This document shows, in pieces, positions 1 through 7,164 of a stretch of DNA of 27,852 nt (the stretch's first letter is position 1; each line of letters starts with the position of its first letter). The translations under genes were made by a program, and so were the position numbers. The stretch spans positions 1 to 27,852 of the forward strand of contig CAKUSF010000015.1 of assembly GCA_934678915.1 (NCBI GenBank), read 5' to 3'. The notes under the pieces were generated by a model, which was not told the origin of the DNA, did not search any database, and saw only the letters and a list, made by a program, of their open reading frames with translations. Origin of the DNA: an uncultured Bacteroidales bacterium (GTDB lineage Bacteria; Bacteroidota; Bacteroidia; Bacteroidales; UBA932).

Positions 1-2
1 TC

Positions 3-224
3 ACGCCCGAAGAAACCATTCAATACGAAAAGGATATGATGACAGAACGGGACAGGATCAACTCCATCAACTACGCACGGTGGGAAGGTGTCCAGGAAGG
101 CAAGGCTGAAGGCCGCCAACAGACTCGGCGGGAAATTGCTTCGGCATTTAAGGCCAAAGGCTTCGATGATGAGACAATCGCTTCTTGCACAGGACTTTCT
201 GTAGAAGAAGTCAATGCGCTTTAG
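3..224 (+). CDS. Rpn/PD-(D/E)XK family nuclease-transposase, C-terminal end (5' truncated by window)
   Basis: The frame is open from the left edge and stops at 222-224, so only about the last 73 residues are visible and the true start lies outside. The visible part resembles the C-terminus of Bacteroidales proteins annotated as Rpn family recombination-promoting nuclease/putative transposase (PD-(D/E)XK superfamily). It has an MTERDRINSINYAR stretch, then a glycine/glutamate/lysine-rich EGVQEGKAEGR segment, then a short domain ending in a GLSVEEVNAL-like helix. The catalytic core would be upstream, so nuclease activity cannot be judged. In the family these proteins occur as scattered, often multicopy genes. 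The call rests on recognition of this tail; an unrelated protein with a similar charged tail is possible. Confidence 0.6.
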   Translation, partial: TPEETIQYEKDMMTERDRINSINYARWEGVQEGKAEGRQQTRREIASAFKAKGFDDETIASCTGLSVEEVNAL

Positions 225-267
225 ACAATGAAAAGAGTGCCACGGCGCGGACCAGAGGAACTCTTCT

Positions 268-281
268 CATGAATATTCATG
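268..281. repeat. 14-bp perfect palindrome CATGAATATTCATG in the rplM upstream gap
   Basis: The gap between the Rpn-like gene and the rplM promoter holds this perfect palindrome. It also holds an imperfect inverted repeat, AAGAGTGCC (233-241) against GGAACTCTT (257-265), with one mismatch. No T-run follows either, so neither is a good intrinsic terminator. The palindrome could be an operator or could be chance. Its centre is one of seven GAATATTC octamers in the window. Confidence 0.3.
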
Positions 282-388
282 GAGGCTTTTAAGCCACAGC
301 ACTACCGAGGCACCTGCGCTCCGTAGCCTGGCATCGCTCCGAAGAGCAGATTCGGAATATTTTAAATAAATGTCTATAAAAGATTAAG

Positions 389-420
389 TTTGAATATTTC
401 AGAAAAAATGCCTATCTTTG
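389..420 (+). promoter_or_regulatory. Bacteroidota-type promoter for the rplM operon
   Basis: TTTG at 389-392 and TATCTTTG at 413-420 are separated by 20 nt. This matches the Bacteroides -33 (TTTG) and -7 (TAnnTTTG) consensus exactly. Transcription would start a few bases downstream, at roughly 425-428. Confidence 0.85.
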
Positions 421-445
421 CGACCCCTATGTTGTGTAGGGATCG
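421..445 (+). promoter_or_regulatory. Hairpin at the start of the rplM transcript (candidate uL13 leader)
   Basis: CCCTA (425-429) pairs with TAGGG (437-441) around a 7-nt loop. CGA (421-423) pairs with TCG (443-445) beyond a single C/A mismatch. The hairpin sits at or just after the predicted start site and 36 nt before the rplM start codon. Ribosomal-protein operons often carry autoregulatory leaders, and a uL13 leader in Bacteroidia has, as I recall, been proposed; I cannot compare it here. The 5' part of the stem may lie before the real transcription start, which would weaken the structure. Confidence 0.45.
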
Positions 446-480
446 CAATTATTTATGTTAAACCATTAAAGATCAAGACA

Positions 481-933
481 GTGGACACACTTAGCTACAA
501 AACAGTTTCTTTGAACAAGAATACTGTACAGAAAGAGTGGGTCGTTATCGATGCCACGGATCTGGCACTCGGACGTCTTGCCTCAAGGGTAGCTCTTGTC
601 CTCCGCGGCAAGAACAAGCCTGGATTTACCCCTCACGTTGACTGCGGTGACAACGTCATCGTCATCAACGCCGAGAAGGTTATCCTCAAGGGCAGCAAGA
701 TGACTGATCGTGTTTACGTTCGCTACACCGGTTATCCGGGCGGACAGCGTTTCACGACTCCGAAGGAGATCCTCGCGAAGAGACCTGCTGAACTCGTAAG
801 GAGAGCAGTGAAGGGTATGCTCCCTAAGACACGCCTTGGTGACAAGATCATCAACAACCTGCACGTTTACGCAGGCCCTGAGCATCCTCACCAGGCACAG
901 AACCCTAGAGAAATTAAGTTGAACGAAATCTAA
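481..933 (+). CDS. rplM: 50S ribosomal protein L13 (uL13)
   Basis: This is an early-assembly protein of the large ribosomal subunit. The 150-residue product has the family hallmarks: [17 protein letters not shown] near the N-terminus, the [18 protein letters not shown] segment, YTGYPGGQR and [10 protein letters not shown]. The length is usual for Bacteroidota. I place the start at GTG 481 because the protein then begins with the Bacteroidales-typical (M)DTLSYKT sequence. The frame continues upstream to a TTG at 418, but that codon lies inside the promoter's -7 box. A five-codon mini-frame (ATG 455 to stop 469) lies in the leader. rpsI follows after 8 nt, the usual rplM-rpsI pairing. No Shine-Dalgarno sequence is evident. 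Confidence 0.97.
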   Translation: MDTLSYKTVSLNKNTVQKEWVVIDATDLALGRLASRVALVLRGKNKPGFTPHVDCGDNVIVINAEKVILKGSKMTDRVYVRYTGYPGGQRFTTPKEILAKRPAELVRRAVKGMLPKTRLGDKIINNLHVYAGPEHPHQAQNPREIKLNEI

Positions 934-941
934 CAGAGCAA

Positions 942-1331
942 ATGGAACAGAAAAACGCCCTTGGAAGACGTAAATCAGCCGTAGCTCGTGTTTATCTCGC
1001 GGCCGGACAAGGTAATGTCACAATCAACGGACGCAGTGTTGAGGAGTACTTCAAGACTGACGCTCTCCGTTACATCGTGAACCAGCCTTTCGCGGTTACG
1101 AAGACAGAAGGTCAGTTTGACGTAAAGGTTAACGTTGTCGGTGGAGGCACAAAAGGCCAGGCCGAAGCGATCAGACTCGGAATATCCCGCGCTCTCAGCG
1201 ATCTGGATAGAGAGGCTTACCGCTCTGCCCTCAAGGCCGAAGGCTTCCTGACACGTGACTCCCGCGAAGTCGAGAGGAAGAAACCTGGTCAGCCTGGCGC
1301 ACGTGCACGCTTCCAGTTCAGCAAGCGTTAG
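942..1331 (+). CDS. rpsI: 30S ribosomal protein S9 (uS9)
   Basis: This is a small-subunit head protein whose basic C-terminal tail reaches the P-site tRNA. The 129-residue product shows the family pattern: [14 protein letters not shown] at the N-terminus, then [33 protein letters not shown], and the C-terminal [18 protein letters not shown] with the conserved lysine/arginine end. It begins 8 nt after rplM and is surely co-transcribed. The 237-nt gap to rpsB downstream is much longer than other gaps in the operon and appears structured. Confidence 0.97.
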   Translation: MEQKNALGRRKSAVARVYLAAGQGNVTINGRSVEEYFKTDALRYIVNQPFAVTKTEGQFDVKVNVVGGGTKGQAEAIRLGISRALSDLDREAYRSALKAEGFLTRDSREVERKKPGQPGARARFQFSKR

Positions 1332-1372
1332 TCTTGCCTGGATAACGAAGCGGCATAAGCTGGTTTATGAAA

Positions 1373-1526
1373 AAGCACAGTCCGGTGCTTCAAATCCCGC
1401 GGACTTTTCGCTGGATGAGAATCCGATGAACACTACCGGGGATTGCCGGGACTGCGGAAAATCTCAGAGACTGGTCGAGGACCACTGCTCCGGGATTGAA
1501 GAAGAGAGCCTTCAGGCTGTCGGCAA
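1373..1526 (+). promoter_or_regulatory. Structured leader upstream of rpsB with a predicted pseudoknot
   Basis: AAGCAC (1373-1378) pairs with GTGCTT (1385-1390), leaving the six-base loop AGTCCG (1379-1384). That loop is exactly complementary to CGGACT at 1400-1405, which would form an H-type pseudoknot. Next is a GGAT/ATCC hairpin (1413-1416 with 1421-1424) closed by a GAGA (GNRA) loop. A longer helix TTGCCGG (1443-1449) with TCGGCAA (1520-1526, one G-U pair) encloses two hairpins: TGGTC/GACCA (1472-1476 with 1480-1484) and AGCC/GGCT (1507-1510 with 1515-1518). GGAGGA near 1535 lies too far from the rpsB ATG for an ordinary Shine-Dalgarno. No promoter with TAnnTTTG is visible here. S2 autoregulates rpsB-tsf through its leader in gammaproteobacteria; an analogous role here is inference. 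Confidence 0.5.
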
Positions 1527-1568
1527 AAGGTCTGGAGGAAAGTTTAAACAAAAAACAAGAATTTTAAA

Positions 1569-2423
1569 ATGCCACGCACAAATTTCCAAGAACTTCTTGA
1601 TGCAGGTGTACATTTCGGACATCTGGCCAGGAAATGGAACCCTAAGATGGCTCCATACATCTTTGACCAGAAGAACGGGATCCACATCATCGACCTGCAC
1701 AAGACCATCGTCAAGATAGACGAGGCTGCTGACGCAATGAAAGAGCTTGCGCGTTCAGGTCGCAAGATTCTCTTCGTAGCCACAAAGAAACAGGCTAAGG
1801 AGATCGTTGCCGAGAAGGCTGCGGCAGTCAATATGCCATCGATAACCGAGCGCTGGGCTGGTGGTATGCTTACCAACTTCCCGACCATCCGCAAGGCTAT
1901 CAAGAAGATGAACACCATCGACAAGATGAAGGAGGACGGTACGTTCGACAAGCTCGCCAAGAGAGAGCGTCTGCAGATCAACCGTCAGAGAGAGAAACTT
2001 GAGAAGAACCTTGGTTCCATCAAGGACATGAGCCGTCTCCCGTCAGCGCTTTTCGTGGTTGACGTACAGAAGGAGGCCAACGCCGTCAAGGAGGCCAACC
2101 GTCTCAACATCCCGGTATTCGCATTGGTTGACACTTGTTGCGATCCTACCCCGATTGATTATGTGATACCGGCTAACGACGATGCTACGAAGTCGATCGA
2201 GACCATCATGAATGTGCTCTGCAAGGCCATCGAAGAAGGTCTGAACGAGAGAAAGCTTGAGAAGGAGAAAGAGGCTAACAATGAGGCTGCCGAGGGTGAG
2301 GCTCTTGCCAATCCTACAGGCAAGAAGCTCCGCGCCCGCAAAAGCGCCAAGCCTGTTGACGTAGAGGCTGAGGCTGCTCCGGTGGCCGAGGCTCCCAAGG
2401 CTGAGGAACCAAAGGCTGAATAA
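1569..2423 (+). CDS. rpsB: 30S ribosomal protein S2 (uS2)
   Basis: This small-subunit protein bridges head and body near S1/S21 and joins late in assembly. The 284-residue product carries the S2 signatures: LLDAGVHFGHLARKWNPKMAPYIF at the start, GIHIIDLHKT, FVATKKQA, ERWAGGMLTNF, and the later ALFVVDVQKEANAVKEA and IPVFALVDTCCDPTPIDYVIPANDDA. After about residue 230 a low-complexity alanine/glutamate/lysine/proline tail of some 50 residues extends beyond the conserved fold, as in many Bacteroidota. The ATG is preceded by an AT-rich stretch without a usable Shine-Dalgarno. The gene pairs with tsf 18 nt downstream, the classic rpsB-tsf arrangement. Confidence 0.97.
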   Translation: MPRTNFQELLDAGVHFGHLARKWNPKMAPYIFDQKNGIHIIDLHKTIVKIDEAADAMKELARSGRKILFVATKKQAKEIVAEKAAAVNMPSITERWAGGMLTNFPTIRKAIKKMNTIDKMKEDGTFDKLAKRERLQINRQREKLEKNLGSIKDMSRLPSALFVVDVQKEANAVKEANRLNIPVFALVDTCCDPTPIDYVIPANDDATKSIETIMNVLCKAIEEGLNERKLEKEKEANNEAAEGEALANPTGKKLRARKSAKPVDVEAEAAPVAEAPKAEEPKAE

Positions 2424-2426
2424 AAG

Positions 2427-2434
2427 AAAGGAGG
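2427..2434 (+). promoter_or_regulatory. Strong Shine-Dalgarno before tsf
   Basis: AAAGGAGG ends 7 nt before the tsf ATG at 2442, a near-perfect match to a canonical anti-Shine-Dalgarno. This stands out because most starts in this window have AT-rich, Shine-Dalgarno-free upstream regions, as is usual in Bacteroidota. Confidence 0.75.
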
Positions 2435-2441
2435 ACAAGTT

Positions 2442-3434
2442 ATGGCAATCACTGCACAAGACGTAATGAAATTACGCAAGATGACATCCGCTGGTATGAT
2501 GGATTGCAAGAAGGCTCTCGCCGAAGCTGAGGGCGATTTCGAGAAGGCAGTCAACATCATCCGTGAGAAGGGTAAGCTCGTAGCCGCCAAGCGCGCTGAC
2601 CGCGAGACCTCCGAGGGTGCGGTTCTCGTCCGCATCAATGGGAACAAGGGTGTTATTGTTTGCCTCGGTTGCGAGACCGACTTCGTTTCCGCCACCCCTG
2701 ACTTCAAGGCTCTCGCCGCAGAGATCGCTGACGCAGCCATCGCGTCATTCCCTGCCGACATCGAAGGCCTTAAGGCCAGCAAGTGCTCTAACGGTCACAC
2801 CGTCGAGGAGGAAATCTCCGCCCAGACAGGAAAGACCGGTGAAAAGCATGTTCTTGCTTACTATGCCGCCCTTGAGGCTCCGTTCATTGGTGACTATGTT
2901 CACTTCAACGGAAAACTCGGTGCCATCGTTGCTTTCAACAAGGAGATTCCTGCCGAACTTGGCAAGGCTGTCGCCCAGCAGGTGACCGCCATGAATCCTG
3001 TCTCTGTCTCTGCTGCTGACTGTCCTGCCGAGGTCGTTGAGAAGGAGCGTGAGCTCGCGATCCAGAAGACCAAGGACGAGATGGTTCAAAAGGCAGTTGA
3101 GGCCGCTCTCAAGAAAGTCGGCATCAACCCTGCTCATGTTGACAGCGAGGACCACATCGAGTCCAACACCGCCAAGGGTTGGATTACTCCTGAGCAGGCT
3201 GAGCAGGCACGTGAGATCATCAAGACCGTCTCTGCCGAGAAGGCCGCTTCTCTCCCTGAGCAGATGATCCAAAACATCGCCAACGGTAGAATCCAGAAGT
3301 TCTTCAAGGAGTCTACTCTTGAGGAGCAGGAGTTCGTACAGTCTGATGACAAGAAGACTGTTGCCGAGTACATCAAGTCTGTGGATCCAGAAGCTAAGGT
3401 AGTGGCTTTCAAGAGATTCTCTCTTAGCGACTAA
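2442..3434 (+). CDS. tsf: Translation elongation factor Ts
   Basis: EF-Ts is the cytoplasmic nucleotide exchange factor that recycles EF-Tu-GDP. The 330-residue product has the N-terminal UBA-like domain with LRKMTSAGMMDCKKALAEA (about residues 8-26). The EF-Tu-contacting TDFV motif follows, within GCETDFVSATPDFKALA at about 78-95. The C-terminal part has the expected KFFKESTLEEQEFV sequence. The length fits Bacteroidota EF-Ts. It follows rpsB by 18 nt and ends the operon; a strong terminator begins 22 nt after the stop. Frequent lysine AAG and glutamate GAG codons suggest a highly expressed gene and also generate long open frames on the opposite strand that are not genes. Confidence 0.97.
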   Translation: MAITAQDVMKLRKMTSAGMMDCKKALAEAEGDFEKAVNIIREKGKLVAAKRADRETSEGAVLVRINGNKGVIVCLGCETDFVSATPDFKALAAEIADAAIASFPADIEGLKASKCSNGHTVEEEISAQTGKTGEKHVLAYYAALEAPFIGDYVHFNGKLGAIVAFNKEIPAELGKAVAQQVTAMNPVSVSAADCPAEVVEKERELAIQKTKDEMVQKAVEAALKKVGINPAHVDSEDHIESNTAKGWITPEQAEQAREIIKTVSAEKAASLPEQMIQNIANGRIQKFFKESTLEEQEFVQSDDKKTVAEYIKSVDPEAKVVAFKRFSLSD

Positions 3435-3455
3435 TAGTCGGTTCAAAAGATATGG

Positions 3456-3482
3456 AAGGCTGGCCGGTTGGTCAGCCTTTTT
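3456..3482 (+). terminator. Intrinsic terminator of the ribosomal-protein operon
   Basis: AAGGCTGGCC (3456-3465) pairs with GGTCAGCCTT (3470-3479) over ten base pairs (one G-U) with a four-base GGTT loop. It is followed immediately by a T-run. It starts 22 nt after the tsf stop. Confidence 0.9.
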
Positions 3483-3538
3483 CGATTTGTCGTTTTGTCA
3501 CTTTGGCAAGTTCAGTGATCGATGTCACTATATTTTTA

Positions 3539-3546
3539 TAACTTTG
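3539..3546 (+). promoter_or_regulatory. -7 box TAACTTTG just upstream of cutC
   Basis: TAACTTTG matches TAnnTTTG, but no convincing TTTG lies 19-21 nt upstream. The box ends only 4 nt before the cutC ATG (3551). If it is used, transcription would start at or within a few bases of the start codon, giving a leaderless or nearly leaderless message. Confidence 0.5.
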
Positions 3547-3550
3547 CGGT

Positions 3551-4222
3551 ATGGATAGCAATAGATTTTTGGAGTGCTGCTGCACCGATGCAGCAGAGGC
3601 GGTGCAAGCCATGAAAGGTGGGGCGCGGAGGGTGGAGCTCTGTGAGGATCTCCCTTGCGGAGGAGTAACTCCGAGCCGCGCTAACATCGAGGAGACGCTG
3701 CGATCAGTGAATATCCCCGTGAATGTCCTGATACGTGCTCGCGGAGGGGATTTTGTCTATGACGAGGACGAGGTAGAGGAGATGGTAAAGTCCGTCAGGA
3801 TGTGCCGGGAGCTAGGTGTTAACGCTGTCGTAGTCGGGGCATTGCGTAAGGACGGAAGTGTGGACACAGAAACTGTCAGGCGGTTGATTGTCGAGGCTGA
3901 GGGGCTTCATGTCACGTTCCACAGAGCGTTCGACGAGTGTGTCGATCCGTTCAAGGCCTTGGAAGACATCATTGGTTTGGGGTGTGACAGGCTTCTTACC
4001 GCTGGACATGTTGCCAATGTGAACGATGGTTTGGAGACTCTTAAAGAATTGAATATGAAGGCTTTCGGTAGAATTATCATCCTTGCCGGCTCCGGGGTCA
4101 GGCCGTCAAACATAGCTCGAATTGAGGCGGAGACAGGAATATCTGAGTTCCATTCGTCATCCCATGGCCCTGACGGAAGAACTTCCCGCGATGTCGTTGC
4201 TGCTATGGTCTGCCGGCAATGA
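3551..4222 (+). CDS. cutC: CutC family protein (copper homeostasis-related TIM barrel)
   Basis: The 223-residue product matches the CutC family along its length. It has LECCCTDAAEAVQAMKGGARRVELCEDLPCGGVTPS at the N-terminus, then VLIRARGGDFVYDEDE, a VVVGALRKDGSVD strand-turn, VTFHRAFDECVDP, LLTAGHVANV, ILAGSGVRPSNI and the C-terminal EFHSSSHGPDG. The family folds as a cytoplasmic TIM barrel and was linked to copper tolerance in E. coli, but its biochemical activity is unsettled. Homologues are usually about 240 residues, so this one is slightly short without losing a conserved block. It stands alone between the ribosomal-protein terminator and the transporter pair 35 nt downstream. A -7 box lies only 4 nt before the ATG. 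Confidence 0.9.
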   Translation: MDSNRFLECCCTDAAEAVQAMKGGARRVELCEDLPCGGVTPSRANIEETLRSVNIPVNVLIRARGGDFVYDEDEVEEMVKSVRMCRELGVNAVVVGALRKDGSVDTETVRRLIVEAEGLHVTFHRAFDECVDPFKALEDIIGLGCDRLLTAGHVANVNDGLETLKELNMKAFGRIIILAGSGVRPSNIARIEAETGISEFHSSSHGPDGRTSRDVVAAMVCRQ

Positions 4223-4257
4223 CTGTCACCTCTGCAAAATTCAAAAATAACTCTTAA

Positions 4258-4848
4258 ATGAATAAGCCAAACAAACACCCCGATAATCTCCCCAGCGAAG
4301 TCTCCCTATGGCAAGTCTTCCTAGTCTTCGCCAAGCTAGGCGCCTTTACGATAGGCGGAGGCTACGCCATGATTCCACTGATAAGAGACGAAATGGTCAA
4401 GAGGAACTGGATGTCCGATGAAGAACTCCCAGACATCATTGCTATGGCTCAATCTGCCCCCGGTGTCTTAGCAGTGAATATGTCAATTTTTGCAGGGTAC
4501 AAATTGCACGGAGTCAAAGGCAGTGTCGTGGCGACTCTCGGCTCAGTCCTGCCCTCGTTCATCAGTATTCTGCTGATTGCCATGATATTCACTAACTTCC
4601 GGGACAATCCCGTGGTAGAGCGAATCTTCAAAGGCATCCGCCCAGTCGTGGTGTCTTTGATTGCGGTCCCGATGATCAACATGGCCAGAAAGAACAACAA
4701 GACTTGGTGGGCTTGGGCCATCTCAGCAGCCACTCTGTTCCTTGTCGCATTTCTTAGTTTCTCACCGATTTACATTCTGCTGGTCCTGATTGTTGTCTCA
4801 GTGTCAGTGGCCGTTGTCAAGAACAAGAAGGAGGCTAACAATGACTGA
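4258..4848 (+). CDS. ChrA-type (chromate transporter family) membrane protein, first half of a split pair
   Basis: The 196-residue inner-membrane protein has a chromate transporter domain: FAKLGAFTIGGGYAMIPLI (about residues 23-41), then DIIAMAQSAPGVLAVNMSIFAGY and several hydrophobic helices to the C-terminus. In Bacteroidota and Firmicutes, short-chain ChrA proteins are commonly encoded as adjacent pairs, each corresponding to half of long-chain ChrA, and are thought to work as a heterodimer. The family exports chromate in characterised cases, but many members sit in hosts with no chromate exposure and their native anion is unknown. The stop overlaps the next gene by 8 nt, so translation is probably coupled. 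It starts 35 nt after cutC, possibly in one transcript. Confidence 0.88.
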   Translation: MNKPNKHPDNLPSEVSLWQVFLVFAKLGAFTIGGGYAMIPLIRDEMVKRNWMSDEELPDIIAMAQSAPGVLAVNMSIFAGYKLHGVKGSVVATLGSVLPSFISILLIAMIFTNFRDNPVVERIFKGIRPVVVSLIAVPMINMARKNNKTWWAWAISAATLFLVAFLSFSPIYILLVLIVVSVSVAVVKNKKEANND

Positions 4849-5443
4849 ACTTAATCTCATCCTACAACTTTTCTGGGTGTTCTTTGTCATCGGGCTTTTC
4901 ACGTTCGGAGGAGGGTACGCCATGCTTTCCTTTATCCAGACACAAGTCGTGGTGGCTCACGGATGGCTCTCAGAAAGTGCATTCACTGACATTGTGGCCA
5001 TTTCCCAGATGACTCCGGGTCCAGTGGGCATCAATTGCGCGACTTATGTCGGCTATGAAGTCCTTCATCAGGCTGGAGCTAGTCATCTGGTCGGGGTACT
5101 GGGGTCTTTGTCTGCAACGTTAGCCGTGATTCTGCCCTCTTTCCTTATTGTCCTTGCAATAGTCAGGTTCTACACTAAATTCAAGAACAGCAAAGTCTTC
5201 GCAAGTGTCTTGGCGAGTCTGCGCCCCGCAGTCGTTGGACTCATTGGCGCAGCTGCACTGATCCTGATGTTCACAGTAGAGTGGAATGGCATCGTCTCGG
5301 AAATCAGCATAGTCAAAGAGAATTTCCCAGATTGGATCAGCTGGGGGCTTTTCGCGGCAGCAGTGGTAGCCTCTATGGTTTTCAAGGTCGGACCTATAAA
5401 AATCATCATTGCAGGAGGGGTTCTTGGGCTTCTGCTTTACTGA
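4841..5443 (+). CDS. ChrA-type (chromate transporter family) membrane protein, second half of the pair
   Basis: The 200-residue membrane protein repeats the ChrA half-domain. LFWVFFVIGLFTFGGGYAML sits near the N-terminus, DIVAISQMTPGPVGINCATYVGY follows, and four or more hydrophobic segments complete it. I use ATG 4841 because the product then starts just before the first helix. The frame continues 51 nt upstream into the preceding gene, but that extension encodes a polar, non-conserved segment. AAGGAGG (4828-4834) lies 6 nt before the ATG, inside the lysine/glutamate codons that end the first gene. With the 8-nt overlap this indicates coupled, stoichiometric production of both halves. This half has the TPGPVGIN version of the motif where the first has APGVLAVN, the usual asymmetry of such pairs. 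Confidence 0.88.
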   Translation: MTELNLILQLFWVFFVIGLFTFGGGYAMLSFIQTQVVVAHGWLSESAFTDIVAISQMTPGPVGINCATYVGYEVLHQAGASHLVGVLGSLSATLAVILPSFLIVLAIVRFYTKFKNSKVFASVLASLRPAVVGLIGAAALILMFTVEWNGIVSEISIVKENFPDWISWGLFAAAVVASMVFKVGPIKIIIAGGVLGLLLY

Positions 5444-5508
5444 TAATTAAGAATTTTTGCGTATATTTATCCGTTTTTGGAATATAACCAATTTTTAAAT
5501 ATTCATTC

Positions 5509-7158
5509 ATGAAAAGAATCTTCAATCTAATTGCGTTCGCTCTTCTTTTGATGCCATGCTCAATGAAGGCAAAAGAGGCTGAGACCTCAATCAATGTCAT
5601 CCCTTATCCTCAAAGTGTTGAGGTAGTAAAAGGTACTTTCAAAGGGGCAGGCGCCAATTTCAATTGCGACCAGTCTGTAGATCCTAAAAGTCAGGCTCTC
5701 ATCAAGGAGCTCGCTGACAGAATGACTTTTGTCAGTGGACGTATTAGCTCCTATGCCACTCCGGTAGGCCTTAAAGATGATTGCGCAAAGGTGAAAGGCT
5801 TCATATTCCTGAAAGACACTAGCCTTGCTGATGAGGAGTACTCTATCAACATCACGACCAAGAATTGCATTGTGAGAGCATCTTCTTTCAATGGATTCCT
5901 TTACGCTATCCAGACGTTGAAGCAACTGACAAGTGTCAGCATATTCAGTGAGAACACTGATTCTTCTGAGAAGTTCTATTTCCCTTGCGTGAAGATTCAG
6001 GACAAGCCTCGCTTCGGCTACAGAGGCATGCACCTTGACTGCTCAAGGCATTTCTTCTCTGTCGATGAGGTTAAAAAGTACCTTGATGTCATGGCTATCT
6101 ACAAGCTGAACCGCTTCCATTGGCATCTGACAGACGATCAGGGTTGGAGGGTCGAGATCAAGAAGTATCCAAAACTCACCGAGATCGGTGCTTTCCGCAA
6201 CGGAACCGTCATCAAGAAGGATTGGGGTAGCAACGATGGCATCCGCTATGGTGGCTACTACACTCAGGAACAGATGAAAGACATAGTAGCTTATGCCAGC
6301 AAGCTCGGAATCGAAGTGATTCCTGAGATTGATCTTCCAGGACACATGATGGGCGTTTTGGCCGCCTATCCTGAGCTCGGATGTACTGGCGGTCCTTACG
6401 AAGTCTGGACAAGATGGGGCATCTCCGATCAGGTTCTTTGTCCGGGCAAGGAAGCCATGTTCACATTCCTTGAGGATGTGTTCACCGAATTGATGGACAT
6501 TTTCCCTTATGAGTACATTCACATAGGAGGTGACGAGTGTCCTAAGACTGAATGGGAAAAGTGCCCTGCTTGCCAGGCTAGAATCAAGGAGTTGGGCATC
6601 AAGGCTGACGCTCATCACACTGCTGAGCAGTTCCTTCAGAGTTATGTCACAGCGCGCGTACAGAAGTTCCTCAACGAGCATGGCCGCAAGATCATCGGCT
6701 GGGATGAGGTTCTTGAAGGTGAACTTGCAAAAGGTGCGACCGTGATGTCATGGCGTGGCACTGACGGTGGAATTAAGGCATCTGCAATGGGCTTTGATGT
6801 CATCATGACCCCTAACACTTACTGCTACTTTGACTACTACCAGTCAAAGGACGAAGATAAGGAGCCTTTCGGCATCGGTGGTTTCCTGCCATGGGAAAAA
6901 GTCTATGGCTATGAGCCGCTTGATGGTCTGAACGATAACCAGCAGAAGCACATCCTCGGTGTTCAGGCGAACCTTTGGACTGAGTATGTCGCCACCCCAG
7001 AGCACTTGGAGTACATGCTTCTCCCAAGAATGACCGCTCTCAGCGAGGTTCAGTGGTGCAAGCCGGAGAACAAGAACCCGGAACGGTTCAAAGCTGCCAT
7101 GGAGGCAGAATCATTCAAGATTTTTGACATCTTGGGGTACAATTACCGCAAGTTCTAA
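5509..7158 (+). CDS. Secreted beta-N-acetylhexosaminidase, GH20
   Basis: This 549-residue enzyme should remove terminal beta-linked GlcNAc/GalNAc from glycans by the substrate-assisted GH20 mechanism. Residues 1-21 look like a signal peptide (KR, hydrophobic core, cleavage after SMKA); the nearby cysteine is in a poor lipobox. An N-terminal GH20b-like domain (about 28-160) precedes the catalytic barrel, which opens with FGYRGMHLDCSRHFFSVDEVKKYLD and continues with RFHWHLTDDQGWRVEIKKYP. The catalytic pair is D342-E343 in HIGGDECPKTEW, so the active site looks intact. Later landmarks are GWDEVLEG, VMSWRG and the C-terminal NLWTEY segment. The downstream cyclophilin starts 6 nt after the stop and is probably co-transcribed. 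The upstream gap (5444-5508) is AT-rich with no convincing promoter. Confidence 0.94.
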   Translation: MKRIFNLIAFALLLMPCSMKAKEAETSINVIPYPQSVEVVKGTFKGAGANFNCDQSVDPKSQALIKELADRMTFVSGRISSYATPVGLKDDCAKVKGFIFLKDTSLADEEYSINITTKNCIVRASSFNGFLYAIQTLKQLTSVSIFSENTDSSEKFYFPCVKIQDKPRFGYRGMHLDCSRHFFSVDEVKKYLDVMAIYKLNRFHWHLTDDQGWRVEIKKYPKLTEIGAFRNGTVIKKDWGSNDGIRYGGYYTQEQMKDIVAYASKLGIEVIPEIDLPGHMMGVLAAYPELGCTGGPYEVWTRWGISDQVLCPGKEAMFTFLEDVFTELMDIFPYEYIHIGGDECPKTEWEKCPACQARIKELGIKADAHHTAEQFLQSYVTARVQKFLNEHGRKIIGWDEVLEGELAKGATVMSWRGTDGGIKASAMGFDVIMTPNTYCYFDYYQSKDEDKEPFGIGGFLPWEKVYGYEPLDGLNDNQQKHILGVQANLWTEYVATPEHLEYMLLPRMTALSEVQWCKPENKNPERFKAAMEAESFKIFDILGYNYRKF

Positions 7159-7164
7159 TTTTTA

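Noticed and set aside
1531..1543. GGAGGAAAGT near rpsB resembling the conserved start of RNase P RNA
   Set aside because: Only a short match; none of the other RNase P conserved regions are present and the space is far too small.
1255..1719. 154-residue open frame spanning the rpsI end, the gap and the rpsB start
   Set aside because: It overlaps two certain ribosomal-protein genes in another frame, has no recognisable domain, and its middle is the structured leader.
1944..1962. TTCGACAAGCTCG in rpsB as another REP copy
   Set aside because: It encodes the conserved FDKLA of S2 and lacks the palindromic flanks; coincidence.
2745..3446. 233-residue open frame antisense to tsf
   Set aside because: Leucine-rich mirror of GAG/AAG-heavy coding in tsf; no family resemblance and no start signals.
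4828..4834. AAGGAGG before the second chrA gene as a second regulated Shine-Dalgarno
   Set aside because: It coincides with Lys-Lys-Glu codons at the end of the upstream gene, so it may be incidental; not reported as a separate feature.
6043..6681. 212-residue open frame antisense to the GH20 gene
   Set aside because: Shadow of a clear glycosidase gene; no promoter or recognisable motif.
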